From NCBI GenBank assembly GCA_946800325.1, contig OX326957.1, positions 16,118,591 to 16,182,590 on the forward strand: a stretch of 64,000 nt of DNA. The letters are read 5' to 3'. Position 1 is the stretch's first letter; the number at the start of each line of letters is the position of its first letter. Positions 48,201 through 60,334 of this stretch are shown in pieces. The translations under genes were made by a program, and so were the position numbers. Origin of the DNA: Luzula sylvatica. Its lineage: Eukaryota > Streptophyta > Magnoliopsida > Poales > Juncaceae. The notes beneath the pieces were generated by a model. It made no database searches. It was given only the letters and a program-made list of their open reading frames with translations, and was not told the DNA's origin.

Positions 48201-48778
48201 TTTTTTGTTATAAGAAAATTAACTTTAAATGAAAGATAAAATCACAGCTAAATAATGAATTGTGTTATCTTAATTTTTTGTGTGGCATATTTGATCAAAT
48301 ATAATTTTGCGAGGATAACATGAATTCGGAATACACGAAGGTTTCAATTGAAATTCAATTTTGAAAATAAATACACTAGTTGACTGAATTAAATGATATG
48401 TATATATATATTCAATGAATCCATAACCCAAGTTACAGAATAACATAAATCATTTTTTGAATTTGTTCAGTTTTTTATTTTATTTTTAACTTATCTTGTT
48501 GTTTAATCCAAGTAAAAAAATAAAAAATAAAAAAACGAAAAAAGAATTACCCATCAAGTAAAAGTGCAAAAAACACAAGTGTATTATTTTCTAATCACAA
48601 CTAAAGAAAACCATGAAAAGAAATACTTCCAAAAAAAAAAAAAAAACCTCTCATAAAAGCGAAACAAACTATGAGAGTAAACCTATAAAAATCTGTACAA
48701 GAAAAAAAAAACCTTGTAATAATAACAAAAAAAAAAAAAATCTCCCAAAATCATATACACGACATCGAATTAACAAAC
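48201..48778. other. Intergenic DNA and 3' UTR of SCAMP
   Basis: AT-rich with several A runs. The part nearest 48779 should hold the SCAMP 3' UTR. The small plus-strand frame at 48613-48849 overlaps the SCAMP stop and is Lys-rich noise. Confidence 0.5.
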
Positions 48779-50255
48779 CTAAAACGCGGCACGCACAGCA
48801 CCACGCGCCGCTTCCTGCCTCAACTGAGCCTCCTTACCACTTCCTCTGAAATACATGTACACTTGCTGAATCACCGACACGCTAACCAACACTTCGATGC
48901 AGAAGAACCCGAATCCAATGAAGTAAAATATCTACAAAATTCAACCAAATTATTTCCAAACTAATTAATATAACATAACAACTTAACAACTTCAAACTTA
49001 CCCCCACCACCACACTGTCCCCTATCACATCTATCGCCGGCAATATCCCTCTGCATTTAAAAAATTAATTATTTAATCTCAAAACAAAACAAAAAACACA
49101 ATTAAATCCAATTAATTAATCTTACGTGAGAGATTTCCCCTTGAAGAGAAACGTCGGCGCGATCGCCGCATAGATACAAAACCCAATATGAATCTACAAA
49201 ACAAATCACCATATCAATTTAAAGTTTTATTTATAAGATTAAATATTCAAAGGCCAAATTTCATACGTACCCCTACAAACCCCACAATTTCACGTATACC
49301 CCTGCAAAACGTGAAATATCACGAATACACCCTACGTAAATAAGGAATAATACGTGAAATTATGGGGTTTTGTAGGGGTAAATATGAAATTTGGCCCACT
49401 TTAAATGTGAGAGAGAGAGAGAGACCAAGTAGAAGAGGAAGAACCAGCCGAACTTGAGAGCGCTGTCGGTCCTCATGGCATTGTAAAGCGGGCGATACCA
49501 CAAAATGAAAGCGCCGGGGACTCCGGCGAGAAAGTAAATAACGGCGAGGAGCCATATTCCGACGCCTTCTCCTTTAATCCACGCCGCCGTGACGGCGACT
49601 ATGTTCCATAAGAGACACCAGAACATTCCGAGAAAGGAGGAGAAAGCGACGTATTGCAATCTTTGCAAGTGGACCGGGATGTCTTTCGGTATGTCGTGAT
49701 GAATTAGCGGGAATATCGGCGGGAAGTTCTTCTCCTCCAGTACTATCCCCGCTGTGGTTGTTAATTTATTATGATGTTAAATAAATTTAAGCCTAAATTT
49801 CATATGAATATGAATACCCCAACAAAATTATTATAATTTCTGTTTAACTATCCATTAATATTTCCGCTAGTTTTTGCTTTTCCGAATTTACCACCTATGT
49901 AAATAAGGAATAAAATTTATGTCGGAAAAATCGGAAAAGCACAAATTAGCGATAATCTTAAGGAATAGTTAACCGAAATTGTGGGGTATGGATGAAATTT
50001 TAGTAGTTTTGTAAGGGTATTCACGTTGCAGGGGTATACGTGAAATTGTGGGGTTTTGTAGGGGTACATATGAAATTTGGCCTAAATTTGAATAAGTATA
50101 TATTGTCGAATTTAATTATTACCTCGAGCTGCGGCATCTTCCCTCCTTTTTAATTCCTTTTCTCTCCTGTTAAGTTCTGCTTCTTTTGCTTTCAGGTCCT
50201 TTTCTTTGTCCTTTAGCTCCTATATAATTAATATTAGGAAGTATAAGTTTTGAGA

Positions 50256-50295
<40 letters not shown>

Positions 50296-50849
50296 CGCGA
50301 GAATTGCCGAGAGGGATGTCGATGGTGGAGCCGTGGTCGTTGTAGAAATCGACTGGCTCTGGTGGAAGCGGTGAAAGTCTTGAAGCTTGGTTCTGTTCAT
50401 TTTTTTTTAATTTTGTTTGTTAATTGATTGAATTTATCTGGATGAACTTATAATTAAGAGTAATTAACTTACTGGCATGTAGAATGGACCCCCTTCAAAA
50501 TTTGATTGGCCACTTGGCTTTGATCGATTCTGTGAGAGAAGAATAGTAAAAAGAGGTTATTTTCAGTTGATTTAATTGTTCAAGACCAATCAGAATTTCA
50601 ATTCTCAAATCATTTGAAATATGCTAAACCCACTATAAAATCAGTTCAATCAAATTATACTAGATTTGAAATCGAGTACTAGTGTTCAAGAATTGATAAA
50701 GGAGAAAGCATAAAGAAAAACTTGGCACCCACAAAATCGAATTGACAGTGAAATTGAAAGAGATAGAGAGAATGGAAAAGACGAACCGCAAAGGGGTTGA
50801 CTTCTTCTTGTTCTTCGTCAAAGGGATTCTTGTCATACCGATTTGCCAT
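48779..50849 (-). CDS. SCAMP: Secretory carrier-associated membrane protein (SCAMP)
   Basis: Eight coding exons on the minus strand: 50787-50849, 50473-50529, 50297-50392, 50123-50219, 49426-49751, 49126-49193, 49002-49050 and 48779-48931. They join in frame at GT-AG sites to 302 residues, the usual plant SCAMP length range. The start [13 protein letters not shown] was chosen because it gives the family N-terminus with NPF motifs (residues 8-10 and 18-20), which bind EH-domain endocytic proteins. Exon 4 is a charged coiled coil ([18 protein letters not shown]). Exons 5-8 give the four-span membrane core ([36 protein letters not shown]) and the tail [20 protein letters not shown]. SCAMPs cycle between Golgi/TGN, endosomes and plasma membrane. 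Two foldback MITE-like sequences lie in introns. The paralogue number is not assigned. Confidence 0.97.
49252..49396. mobile_element. Foldback MITE-like sequence in a SCAMP intron
   Basis: Left end GGCCAAATTTCATACGTACC and right end GTAAATATGAAATTTGGCC are inverted repeats, and the inner parts (CCCCTACAAACCCC and GGGGTTTTGTAGGGG) continue the hairpin. 145 bp, in the intron between exons 5 and 6. Confidence 0.75.
49790..50083. mobile_element. Second, longer foldback MITE-like sequence in a SCAMP intron
   Basis: Left end CCTAAATTTCATATGAATAT and right end GTACATATGAAATTTGGCCT are inverted. The right half (GTATACGTGAAATTGTGGGG) is close to the element at 49252, so both are the same family. It lies in the intron between exons 4 and 5. 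Confidence 0.65.
50261..50291. repeat. (GA)n microsatellite in a SCAMP intron
   Basis: About 15 GA units, just downstream (in gene direction) of the exon 3 donor at 50296. Confidence 0.9.
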
Positions 50850-51988
50850 CTTAAATCAGATCAATCAATTCGCTCTTGCCCACTTCTTCTCTTGCCTTCC
50901 TTCTTGGTAGGTGATTCTTCGATTCGTGCGAGCAAACAAGAAAATGAAGAAAAGAAGAAGATAAGAACTAGAGATGGAGAAAAATGGATGTCGGTGTTCG
51001 TGATAAATCCCGCGTATAGATCGGGTCGTTCAAGAAGACAAAGAAGAAGAACTTACTACTAGTCTACTACTTTACACCCAAGTATTCTCTATTTCTCTTT
51101 ATTCAGCAAATATTGGTGTGTACCCTGCAAATTATTAAATTACCATATATGTGCCTACATAATAAATAAAAAATATCATAGGTATCCCTATGAATGTTTG
51201 TAGGAAATATCATGTATATCCTTATGATGCACAAGAAATATCATATATATACTGATACTTTTGGCACAAATGCACAAGAAATATCAATATTCGTACAGTG
51301 ATTTTCGTCCCGAAAAGAATGTGGATGCGGTATATAAAGATTCATGTTGTAGAAATTTGAAATAAGTATTCTCACAACTTTATTTTTTTACTTTTTTTCT
51401 AAGGTCTAATTAAATAGTTGAGACGATATATTTCGGAATATTAATATTCGTACACGAAGCATGATTTTCGCCCTGAACAAAATCTGACCGTGTTATAGAA
51501 ATAATTGTGCCATAGAAGTTGCGAAATACTTTTTTCATGCAAACATGATTTGTGAAAATTATAGACCTAGAGTGTCATTTGATATGTATCGATAATTATG
51601 AGGATTTTTCGTGCTGTAAAAATTACAAAATAGTTTTCTGCGCAAATATTTTTTCTTAATCGGGACCATCGATTACAAAATAATCAAGAAATAGTTTAAC
51701 AGTTTGTTTTGAAGTATGCCATTTAGTTACAAGCTGCCGAGACAGTACTTATATATTAGTACAAAAACAATGGATCTCTTCAATCAAGGCTCCGTTATTT
51801 CTTTCATATATACCTTTACAAAATATAATATATAGTGAGGTCAATGCTGTAAATTTTGCAACGACAAACTCAAAATCAAAGCTAGTTTTCCAATCTCACC
51901 TCCTTTTCTGCAAGTTTGCAACCACAACGAATATCAAAATAATAATCTTCGAAAGTTTATATAATATTAATAGTAGGGTTAAGAATAA
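50850..51988. other. SCAMP 5' leader/promoter and intergenic spacer
   Basis: On the minus strand 50850-51060 is rich in CTTCTT words, as in plant 5' leaders. The rest to the KTN80 stop codon is AT-rich, with repeated AAATATCAT words at 51170-51290. No gene is visible. KTN80's 3' UTR must lie in the right part. Confidence 0.5.
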
Positions 51989-54572
51989 TTACTGCGTAAG
52001 AGGTTGTAGATGAGGTGGCATCTTTTGCAAATGGTTAAAACAACTTTTGCATCGCTTCAATCTGTTCATCAAATCAAATATATTATAATTTAATTTTAAT
52101 TTTTTTACGCAAAATTGAAAAAGAACCAACCTTTGTTCAGCTTGTATATCAACCCCGACCCGTGAAGTAGCAGATAAGGTCGAATGAATAATTGCTCCAA
52201 ACATCTTTATTAGATCTATTGTCATCCCCATCGATACTATCACGTGCCTTCATAATCACACATCATTAACTTTAACCATTATATAAATAAAATAAAATAA
52301 AAATAAAAATCGTACCTTTCAGTTTTACTACTAAGTAAACCAAGGAGAATCGGGAGAAAGCAAGCGAACAATTCAAGGTTGAAAGCTTGCACTTTCTCTT
52401 TGAGTACACTTGCCAAGTCAACTTGAACCTAAATTAAATAATACATGACGTGCAAATATTTTTATTTATTTTATAATTATTTTTAGAAAGGTGAGTCGTA
52501 GAGAGAACATAACATACAGAATGATCGGGTAATTTAGCCACGGCATCGATGGACCCTTTAATGCCGTCTTTTTCGAAGAAGTGACGCACCACTTGTAATT
52601 TAGTAAGTCGAGACTTGAGAGAATTGATGAAGAAATCGTGGTTTTGCAACATCGAATCGCAAATCAGACTATCTTCGTCAATTACTGCCAACTGCAACTG
52701 CTCCTCCTTCTCATATGTCGGTATTTTCTGTTTTCATTCGTAATTTTATATCAATAATTAATTAACTATGATTAAATAAATAAATAATTAATTAAGGGTA
52801 CGTACAGATACAGACAAAGATGGAGGCTGAGGCTGAGGTGGTCCATTATCGTCTCTCTTCTCCCATTTTTGAACTAAAGATTTCGTTTTCCCTAGTGGTA
52901 CCGCAACTGCATTTCGTACCATTATATAAATTATTATATAACAAAGATAAATAGACTAATAATAGAAATAAACAGAGTACATACCTCCTCTGACATATTT
53001 GACTTTTCCTTCGGTATCACTCGTCGAGCATGGTGATGGTGCTTCCTCGCCTGCAAATAAAAATATACAATCTCATTATTTATTTATTTATTTATGAAAA
53101 AAATATTGAATAATAAAGTAAACTTACACGTGTCGTCTAATGAAATGACCTTGTTGAATGAAATGAGACACGGGATTATCGATTCTTTTTCACTAACGTT
53201 ATCCAACTCCAAGACACCACCACCTTTTTTCGTCTTGACTAACTCGTGATCTTTACTTACATAACGCTCCTCCTCTCTAGGAACGACAAGTGGCAACGAA
53301 AAAGAAGTCGAGATCTCGTGAATATCCTTCACCGGAGGAGATTCTTCCCGTTTCTTCACCTTCTTCTTCACACCACTCGCTTTACTATTATTATTATTAT
53401 TATTTGTCACGGCTAGAGACGAGGACGAGGACGAGCCGCCCAACTTAGAACGCACTACCGGAGACGAAGAACTTATTTTGGAAACCTTCGTTGTAGACGA
53501 TTGTTTCGAAATCTTTAGAGTCGAATTCAAATCCTTTTTCGACGATCTATCCGGACTCATTAACCTCATTTTCTCCGTTTCCATAGAACCAGAACTCAAA
53601 CTACTCGACTCCTTTGGAGTCTTCGGACGAAATAACGGCGGTTTGACTTTCACGAGTTCTTCTTGGAGACGCGTATTATTATAAGTCGGTATAACAACAG
53701 GCTCGGGAATATCGGTTGTGGCCACGACTCCGAGAGCATAAGGTGCGATTAACTACAAAATAAAATAAAATAAACACAAAAACCACGAATATGAATATGA
53801 AGGTGAGATTACCGAAATATCGGCAAGCCAAAGTGCGACGCGCGATTGGTGTAACGAGAGAGCCAAAAGCTTGCCCTCATAAATGGTGAAATCGGCCAAG
53901 TTGGTCCATCCGATCTCGACCACGTCGTGGCAACGAACCGGTTCCCATGAATATACTTTGAGAGCATTGTCCGTCCCGCAAAATACGGTTCGCCCGTCAG
54001 GGTGGAATACCATCGCTCTCACTCCACTTGCCTTCGTAAAATTAATAACACAAAATAATTAAATTTATTTATTTTTTAATAATGAATATTGTATATACCT
54101 CGGGTCCTGTAGAACCGATAATTTCGAACGTTTCCAAGTCCCAAAACTTCACCGTCCTATCCCCAGACCCTATCAATTATTCATAATTAAATAAAATGAT
54201 TACTCTTAAAAAAAAAATAGGAAAAAAAATGAGAAATACCGGTAGCGAGTAAAAACTCGTGGGGGTGGAAATTAAGGCAGTTTATCGCCCCACTATGATA
54301 CTTAAATTCGTGCATCAACTTGCCAGCTGTAAGATCCCATACTTTGACCATGTTATCATCGCCACCTGTCACAACCCATCTACCATCAGGAGTAAATCGG
54401 ACGGTCTTGATCGCACGAGAATGACCAGTGTAAGTCTGAATGCATCCTTTCTTTTTAATATCCCATATTTTCAGATCTGTGTCTGCGGATCCCGATGCGA
54501 ATAATTCGCCGAATGGATGGAATTCTACGACTGTGCAGCTCGATTGGTGTCCCGTCAAACTTCTCACTACTA

Positions 54573-54612
<40 letters not shown>

Positions 54613-55298
54613 AAAAATAAAATAATGTATGTTTATGTTACGTACTCTTGCCCTCTTCCAAATCCCAAAGTTTAATCGTGCCATTTGATGCGCCAGCAAG
54701 GACAAGCGCTTCGGCTGAATCGAATGCTACGGACTCGACTCCACTTGTGTGACCTTGTAGACTCTAAATAGGGTCCATTTTATTAATTTAGAAAAATTAA
54801 TTTGAAAAAATTGGACTAGTAAGTAAGTGAGTAAGTACCAGTGAAGGGGAGGTTTGGCCAATGGACCAAAAATTTACTTTGCAGTCCTCGCCTCCAGTGA
54901 GGAACACTCGATTTGATTTCTTCCCAATTGACAAGCAATTCACATTCAATTCATGTGCCTCGATTTCCTCTTTTTTTCCCAATTCAATTTCAAGTCAAGG
55001 ATAATTATTAGAGAGATCAAATCACAGAAATCTTCCGACCAACACATTTCAGTACTTCATTTTGCTAAAATCGTACATGACTACACCAGATTAAATCACA
55101 ATTGCTCAATAGAGCTCTCGAATTGGGAATACAGACATGAATTTCACCCAAATATTCAGCTTAATTAACATAAATTTCGCATTAAAAATACTCAAAAATG
55201 CAGTTAGCACAATCAGAAAATAATAACTAGAAAAGATCTACAAATCACAAAAAATAATCGAATACAAGGATACGTAGCATGGAGCCGCGCTTTTCCAT
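51989..55298 (-). CDS. KTN80: Katanin p80 WD40-containing subunit B1
   Basis: Thirteen coding exons, minus strand: 55274-55298, 54839-54969, 54646-54763, 54240-54569, 54099-54169, 53813-54031, 53128-53752, 52985-53050, 52806-52906, 52518-52727, 52316-52428, 52131-52247 and 51989-52061. They join in frame at GT-AG sites to 732 residues. Residues 1-298 are a WD40 propeller ([53 protein letters not shown]). 299-562 is a Ser/Lys-rich linker with an Asn run. 563-732 is the con80 domain ([20 protein letters not shown], ending PLTQ) that binds the p60 ATPase. KTN80 targets p60 to microtubule crossovers and branch points for severing, which shapes cortical arrays and cell growth. The start [10 protein letters not shown] was chosen because it joins exon 2 in the right phase and matches family N-termini. 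Which KTN80 paralogue this is cannot be told. Confidence 0.97.
53387..53404 (-). repeat. Asn-encoding triplet repeat in KTN80 exon 7
   Basis: An AAT-type triplet run encodes about six consecutive Asn in the linker. Length variation here would keep the frame. Confidence 0.85.
54574..54611. repeat. (TTA)n microsatellite in a KTN80 intron
   Basis: About 12 TTA units directly next to the acceptor of exon 4 (54569). On the minus strand it reads as poly-Asn, so a naive reading extends the exon wrongly. Confidence 0.9.
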
Positions 55299-57059
55299 TA
55301 GAACCTTGAATCTTCAATCTCTCTCCGTCTCTGCTACTCGTGAATTGGCAATTTCTTTCGGAATAAAATGGAAAAATAGTTGGAATGGTGAAGAATAAGT
55401 GGAGTATAGATAAACAAACCACGCTTGTTTCTTTATTTCTTTCTTTCGTTATCGTTCAAAAAGAAAAGTTTGTATTTTTTGATGTAACAAAACGAGAGAG
55501 ATGGAATAAGCGGTCTACACTGAACTTTTGCTTTGTGAATAAAAAAAAGAGTGGAATTAGATGTGCTGTACTATTAGTTTCTACGACTTTCTACTGAAAG
55601 TGTCTCTGGTTAATTAATAATGGCCGACACCGTGGTGTTTACATGATGTCGTATATGAGGGCGTGGGATTGGAAGTGAGCGTAATAAAGATTTTATTCTT
55701 CTCGGGACTATGACGAAGGTATGGCCCGTATGGGCATATTTTTGTAATTTATTGGTGGAAGTTTTCAGAGAAGTACTATTTTCTAAATATTTTAAAAAGG
55801 TCTCTAAGTTTATAAATTTACAATTTTGGTCCCTATGAAATAAGTTATTTTTTAGAATTAAGTAAATAATCTGTCAAAACTTTTTATTTTTGGACCGACA
55901 AAATAATTTATTTAGTTTTTTATATTTATATTTTCAATGAAATAATGCTCTATGCCACTATTTTAAAATACATTATTTCATAAAAAAAATTGTCCTTTGT
56001 ATTTTATCTACATATTAGTTTTATCATGTAAAATAATTTTTTATGATATTATTCATATATTTGGTAAAAAAATTATGTTTCTTGTATTGTTTTTGCTCGA
56101 AAATAATGCAAAAAATAAAATCATGACAAATTGATAAACAAATTATGATGTTAATTTCGACGTGGACTCCAAAGAAACAATGCAGATTGAATAAAATATG
56201 TAAATGAAATTACGCAAATAACAATATATAATTGTTTAAAGAATAATAATTAAACAATATAGATTTACATTTTATGATAATTTAGTTCAATAATTATGTA
56301 TAATGTTCTATCAAAATTTTGAGGTTTTAATTTATTATGACTTTTCTTTTTCTATTAAGAGTGCCATCACTACATATCAAAAAATCAATCTATTTTAATA
56401 AAAACGCACATATAATTCGATAATTAAACAATATAAATTTGTTTGATTCGGAGACAAGAAAAAGAACACATAACTATTACCATTACACATTAACAGTGGT
56501 TAAATTATATGAGTGGTATTTTTGAAAATAAAAAGTACATTTTCTGATATTAAAAAAACTTAGGATGGTTTTGAAAATTTTAATTTATTAATTTACAATA
56601 CATAGGAATAGGAGACACTTTGGAAAGAAGCATGTGAAGATAATGCATGAATATAAGGGAAAAATATGTCACGTCTCCAAATTTCATCAAATATTTTTAT
56701 GAAATCGATAAATTATGATTAGTTAGGTAAATTAATACTAAAAATAAAATTAATTGATATATTAATTCAATTAACCGATCAATTAATTCGTTAATTTATT
56801 CAATTAATAATGATGATCAATTAATTGTGTTAGTTTTGGGTGTACGATATATAATCCCTAAATATAATCCCATCCTCTTTCCAGAATAGGCCACGTCATC
56901 CCTTAAATTGAGTGAAAGACCAACCACGCGTCTATGATCAACATAGTTATTTGTATAATAATGAAGTTGTTTTTTCTAAGTCATGTTATGTCTAATATTT
57001 GCATTGCATATAATTAATTTGATCACGTGATTCTCATTTTTTTCGTTGTTTTCATTATA
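55299..57059. other. KTN80 leader/promoter region and AT-rich intergenic DNA
   Basis: The KTN80 5' UTR and promoter must lie in the first few hundred bases. I cannot fix the transcription start. 55700-57059 is AT-rich with no coding signal and no clear element ends. Confidence 0.5.
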
Positions 57060-57670
57060 CTAGAAATATTTCTCGCGCTTCGCTGCGATATTTCAAAATC
57101 TTTTATGATCATAAAATAATAATTTTATCTAAAACGTTATAAATACAAATCAAACTTTTCAATTTTATCCAAATGTTAATTAAAAAAAAAAACTCTGATA
57201 TTAAATAGTCTCACAAGTATTACGTAATAAATACAAACTTTTTTCCTCCTAAAAGCATATCATATGTTCCAAAAGAAAAATTCAAATGTTTTATTTAGAA
57301 TATCAGATATGTGAAATAAAATAAAATTCTAAAAAAAACAAACAAAAAAACATAAAAGACGCAACTTGGTACCAATCAAAACTGTTATAATAAGCACAAA
57401 AAAACGCAGCTTGGTACATAGACGCATAAAAGACGCAGCTTGGCCAAAAAAAAATAAATATGTGAACAGTAAAATTATGAACACTAACTCATGAACAGTA
57501 AATTCATCCAATCATGAAGATTAAAATATGAACAGTAAAATTCAATGAACAGTACTCATGAACATTAAAATTATGTGAACTGTCCGCTGAAGATGGTGAA
57601 CAGTAGCGGGTGACGTGGCCTCCTGGTTTGGCTCCAAAGTGGTGTAAATTTAATGGGAGGGGTAAATTTT
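57060..57670 (-). mobile_element. Short non-autonomous Helitron-like element
   Basis: On the minus strand the 3' end reads ATCGCAGCGAAGCGCGAG, AAATATTTCTAG and then T (CTAG at 57060-57063), a hairpin plus CTRR end at an AT site. The interior shares blocks with 18930-19466 (ATAATAATTTTATCTAAAAC, AAATAGTCTCACAAGTATTA, GAACAGTA repeats, TAATGGGAGGGG). The 5' end near 57670 is not exact. Confidence 0.68.
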
Positions 57671-57794
57671 TGGAGACGATTTTACTTTCGTGTTTCGATT
57701 TAATCCAATCCTCCTCCAATCATTTTTTTTCCAGTAAGATATTTCATGTTATTTTTGTCATAGAAAATTTATTGCTACTTTTATTTTATAACAA

Positions 57795-58056
57795 GGGAAA
57801 TTTTATCCTCCCCCCAAGATGCACCACCACATTCTTTATATTCCTAATTAGCACACTTAATTAATTGGTGATTAACAAGATACACTCGATTAATAGTTAA
57901 TTAATATTAATTATCAACTGTTAATTCATGTGTATGTTAAATATATATTAATTAATTATTAATCAAGTGTATTTTGTTAGTTACTAATTAATTAAGTGTG
58001 CTAATGAGGAATGTAGAAGATGTGGTGATGCATATGGAGGAAGGGTAAATGGCTTT
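57795..58056. mobile_element. Mutator-like MITE with 9-bp target duplication
   Basis: TTATAACAA flanks both sides (57786-57794 and 58057-58065). The left arm with AAGATGCACCACCACA is inverted relative to the right arm with GTGGTGATGCAT. A second copy of the right half follows (58066-58246) and ends at a third TTATAACAA (58247-58255). Confidence 0.78.
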
Positions 58057-58746
58057 TTATAACAATATATATTAATTAATTAATTAATTAATGTGTATGT
58101 TAAATATATATTAATTAGTGTGTATGTTAAATATATATTAATTAATTATTAATCAAGTGTATCTTGTTAATTACTAATTAATTAAGTGTGCTATTGAGAA
58201 ATATAGAAGATGTGGTGATGCATCTAGAGGAAAGGTAAATGGTCTCTTATAACAATAATATAATACAAATATGTTAGTTTTAGAAATATAAATGTCTTGA
58301 AACTTGTATTTCTTAATTTGTTATGAAATAAATAAATATACCAGTAAAAATAATAAGATAATATGTCATGAAATATTATGTATCGAAAGGTGATTTCTCG
58401 GTATACTTTGGATATGCACGTTCAAGATTCATTTAACCATCGAGTATGTCGATGGCCAACAGTCGTCCACAAATATCGGATATAAGATTTATGTATGGTA
58501 GGGAGGTGTTCGACAATATTTACACTTACATTTGCTAGATGTGTATGTGTATGTTGTGGTGTTCAATGCGATTTTGTTGGGCAATCGGAGAGCGAGCCAC
58601 ATGTACCATCAGATTTATGTACGGTAGAAAAATAGAAACGTTTGTTTCAGAATGTCACCAAAAAATAGCAGCAGATAGCCACATAGTAAAATACACGAGC
58701 TAGTTGCAATGTACTGCAGGTTAGCTTTGCGAGTCAATTTGCTTGT

Positions 58747-59999
58747 CGTTGGGGATGTCAACGGATTGGATAATATCTGTGCCTCTGACGAGTATCTGAT
58801 CTCAACATATCGGATAACAATCGTGACAAATTAGGTATGATGATGTCATATCCATCCTGAACCCGGTTCATACTAATAATATTATTATAATTTAATTATT
58901 AGTATAATTTAATTTTGAAATTATTTTGATTTATATTATTTTGACAAATATTATAATTTAATTATGTAATTTATAAATGATAGTGCAGAAGAAAACAATG
59001 GAGTGACGTCATAATTTTTTTTTGTGATTTAAATTTTTTTTATGTATTAGGCACGAGTTATTTAATGATATTATCGTGTTATGTAATGTTATCTTAATTT
59101 TACAAATTTTATTTTGTGGTAATATATTTTTAATGCTTTTTATTTATGTTTATACATGGGTAAAAAATGTCGTGAATAATTCGAAAAATCACGAATATCA
59201 AATGGGACGATTAAAATTATCCGTTTTGTTGACGTATCAAGTGCGGTACGGTTGGTCACCGTTTTAGTGTTTTACCGTAAAACGGTTAAAAAACGGTAAA
59301 AAAATGGTCAGTTAAATTGGTAATATTTTATATCAATTATAATTAAAATTTAAAGACAAAAAATTCGGACAAGAAAATAAATCCAATTAACACTCACAAT
59401 TTAAATACTTGTTTGATTCTCGTACAAAAAAGTCCAAAAACAAAATAATAATCACATAAAAAGTAAAAAATAATCAAATCATAACACATAATTAGATCAA
59501 CCTAAACAATCATAACACACAATCATTTGAGTCACAAATTGAATCAAATTAACACTCACAATCACAATTTGCGGAGAAAAAATTAATCTTTGTTGTGAAA
59601 AAAAAACAGTCATTGTCGTAAATTAAACTGAGTCCTCGTTATTATTTAGTCAATCGGAAGAAGAACGGAAGAATGGAGCATCCCAAGCATTGTCGTGAAG
59701 ATGAAGAAGAACTAAATCGGAGACTCGGTGAAAAAAAAGTCACGTGCCGAGAAAAATAACTGGCCAAAAAAGTTAAAAAATTCGGGCCCAAAATAATTAG
59801 AAGAAAAAATCAGTATGTAAAACGGGTTAAAAACGTTTTTTGGTCAAAAAAACGGTCAAACACGATTAAAATACGTTTGACCATTTTTTGAAACGGTACG
59901 GTAAAAAAACGGTACAGTCTTTCACCGTATCACCATTTTTTTACCGTTTTTCGATATTTTTTACAACATTGCCTGAACGTGGCCGTTGACATCCTCTTA
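58747..59999. mobile_element. hAT-like element with 8-bp target duplication and ACGGT-rich ends
   Basis: TTGCTTGT flanks both sides (58739-58746 and 60000-60007). The ends CGTTGGGGATGTCAACGG and CCGTTGACATCCTCTTA are near-inverted. From 59230 on, inverted ACGGTAAAA/TTTTACCGT words surround an AT-rich core with ACACAATCA words. The second duplication copy near 63300 lacks it, which confirms the insertion. Confidence 0.8.
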
Positions 60000-60071
60000 T
60001 TGCTTGTTGCAATGCATTACAACCTAGCCTTGCCAATGGTTTTTTCAAAATATCATTGGGCTAAACAAAAA

Positions 60072-60334
60072 GAGGTCATTTAGTGTGCCCCTCCAGATTC
60101 TCCCAGATATTGTCGATCTGAGAGATTAGTGGTTAATGATATTTTTAATTACACAAATAAATTCGATTAGTGATTAATTAGTATTGAATTAAGGTATATG
60201 TGAATTAATCATTAACAATTAATATCCATTAACGTTTAATTGAGTGGGGTTGGGTTAATTAAGATAGGAATTAACCACTAATCGTACGGATCGAAGGTGC
60301 GGGAGTGGGTTTGAGGGACATGATATAATTTCCC
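60072..60334. mobile_element. Mutator-like MITE with 9-bp target duplication
   Basis: AAACAAAAA flanks both sides (60063-60071 and 60335-60343). The right end (reverse complement GGGAAATTATATCATGTCCC) resembles the left end of the element at 57795. The corresponding place in the right duplication copy (about 63366) has no insertion. Confidence 0.8.

Noticed and set aside
54187..54705. KTN80 exon 4 extended upstream through a poly-Asn run
   Set aside because: The Asn run is a TTA microsatellite in the intron; a proper acceptor at 54570-54571 gives the family sequence in phase.
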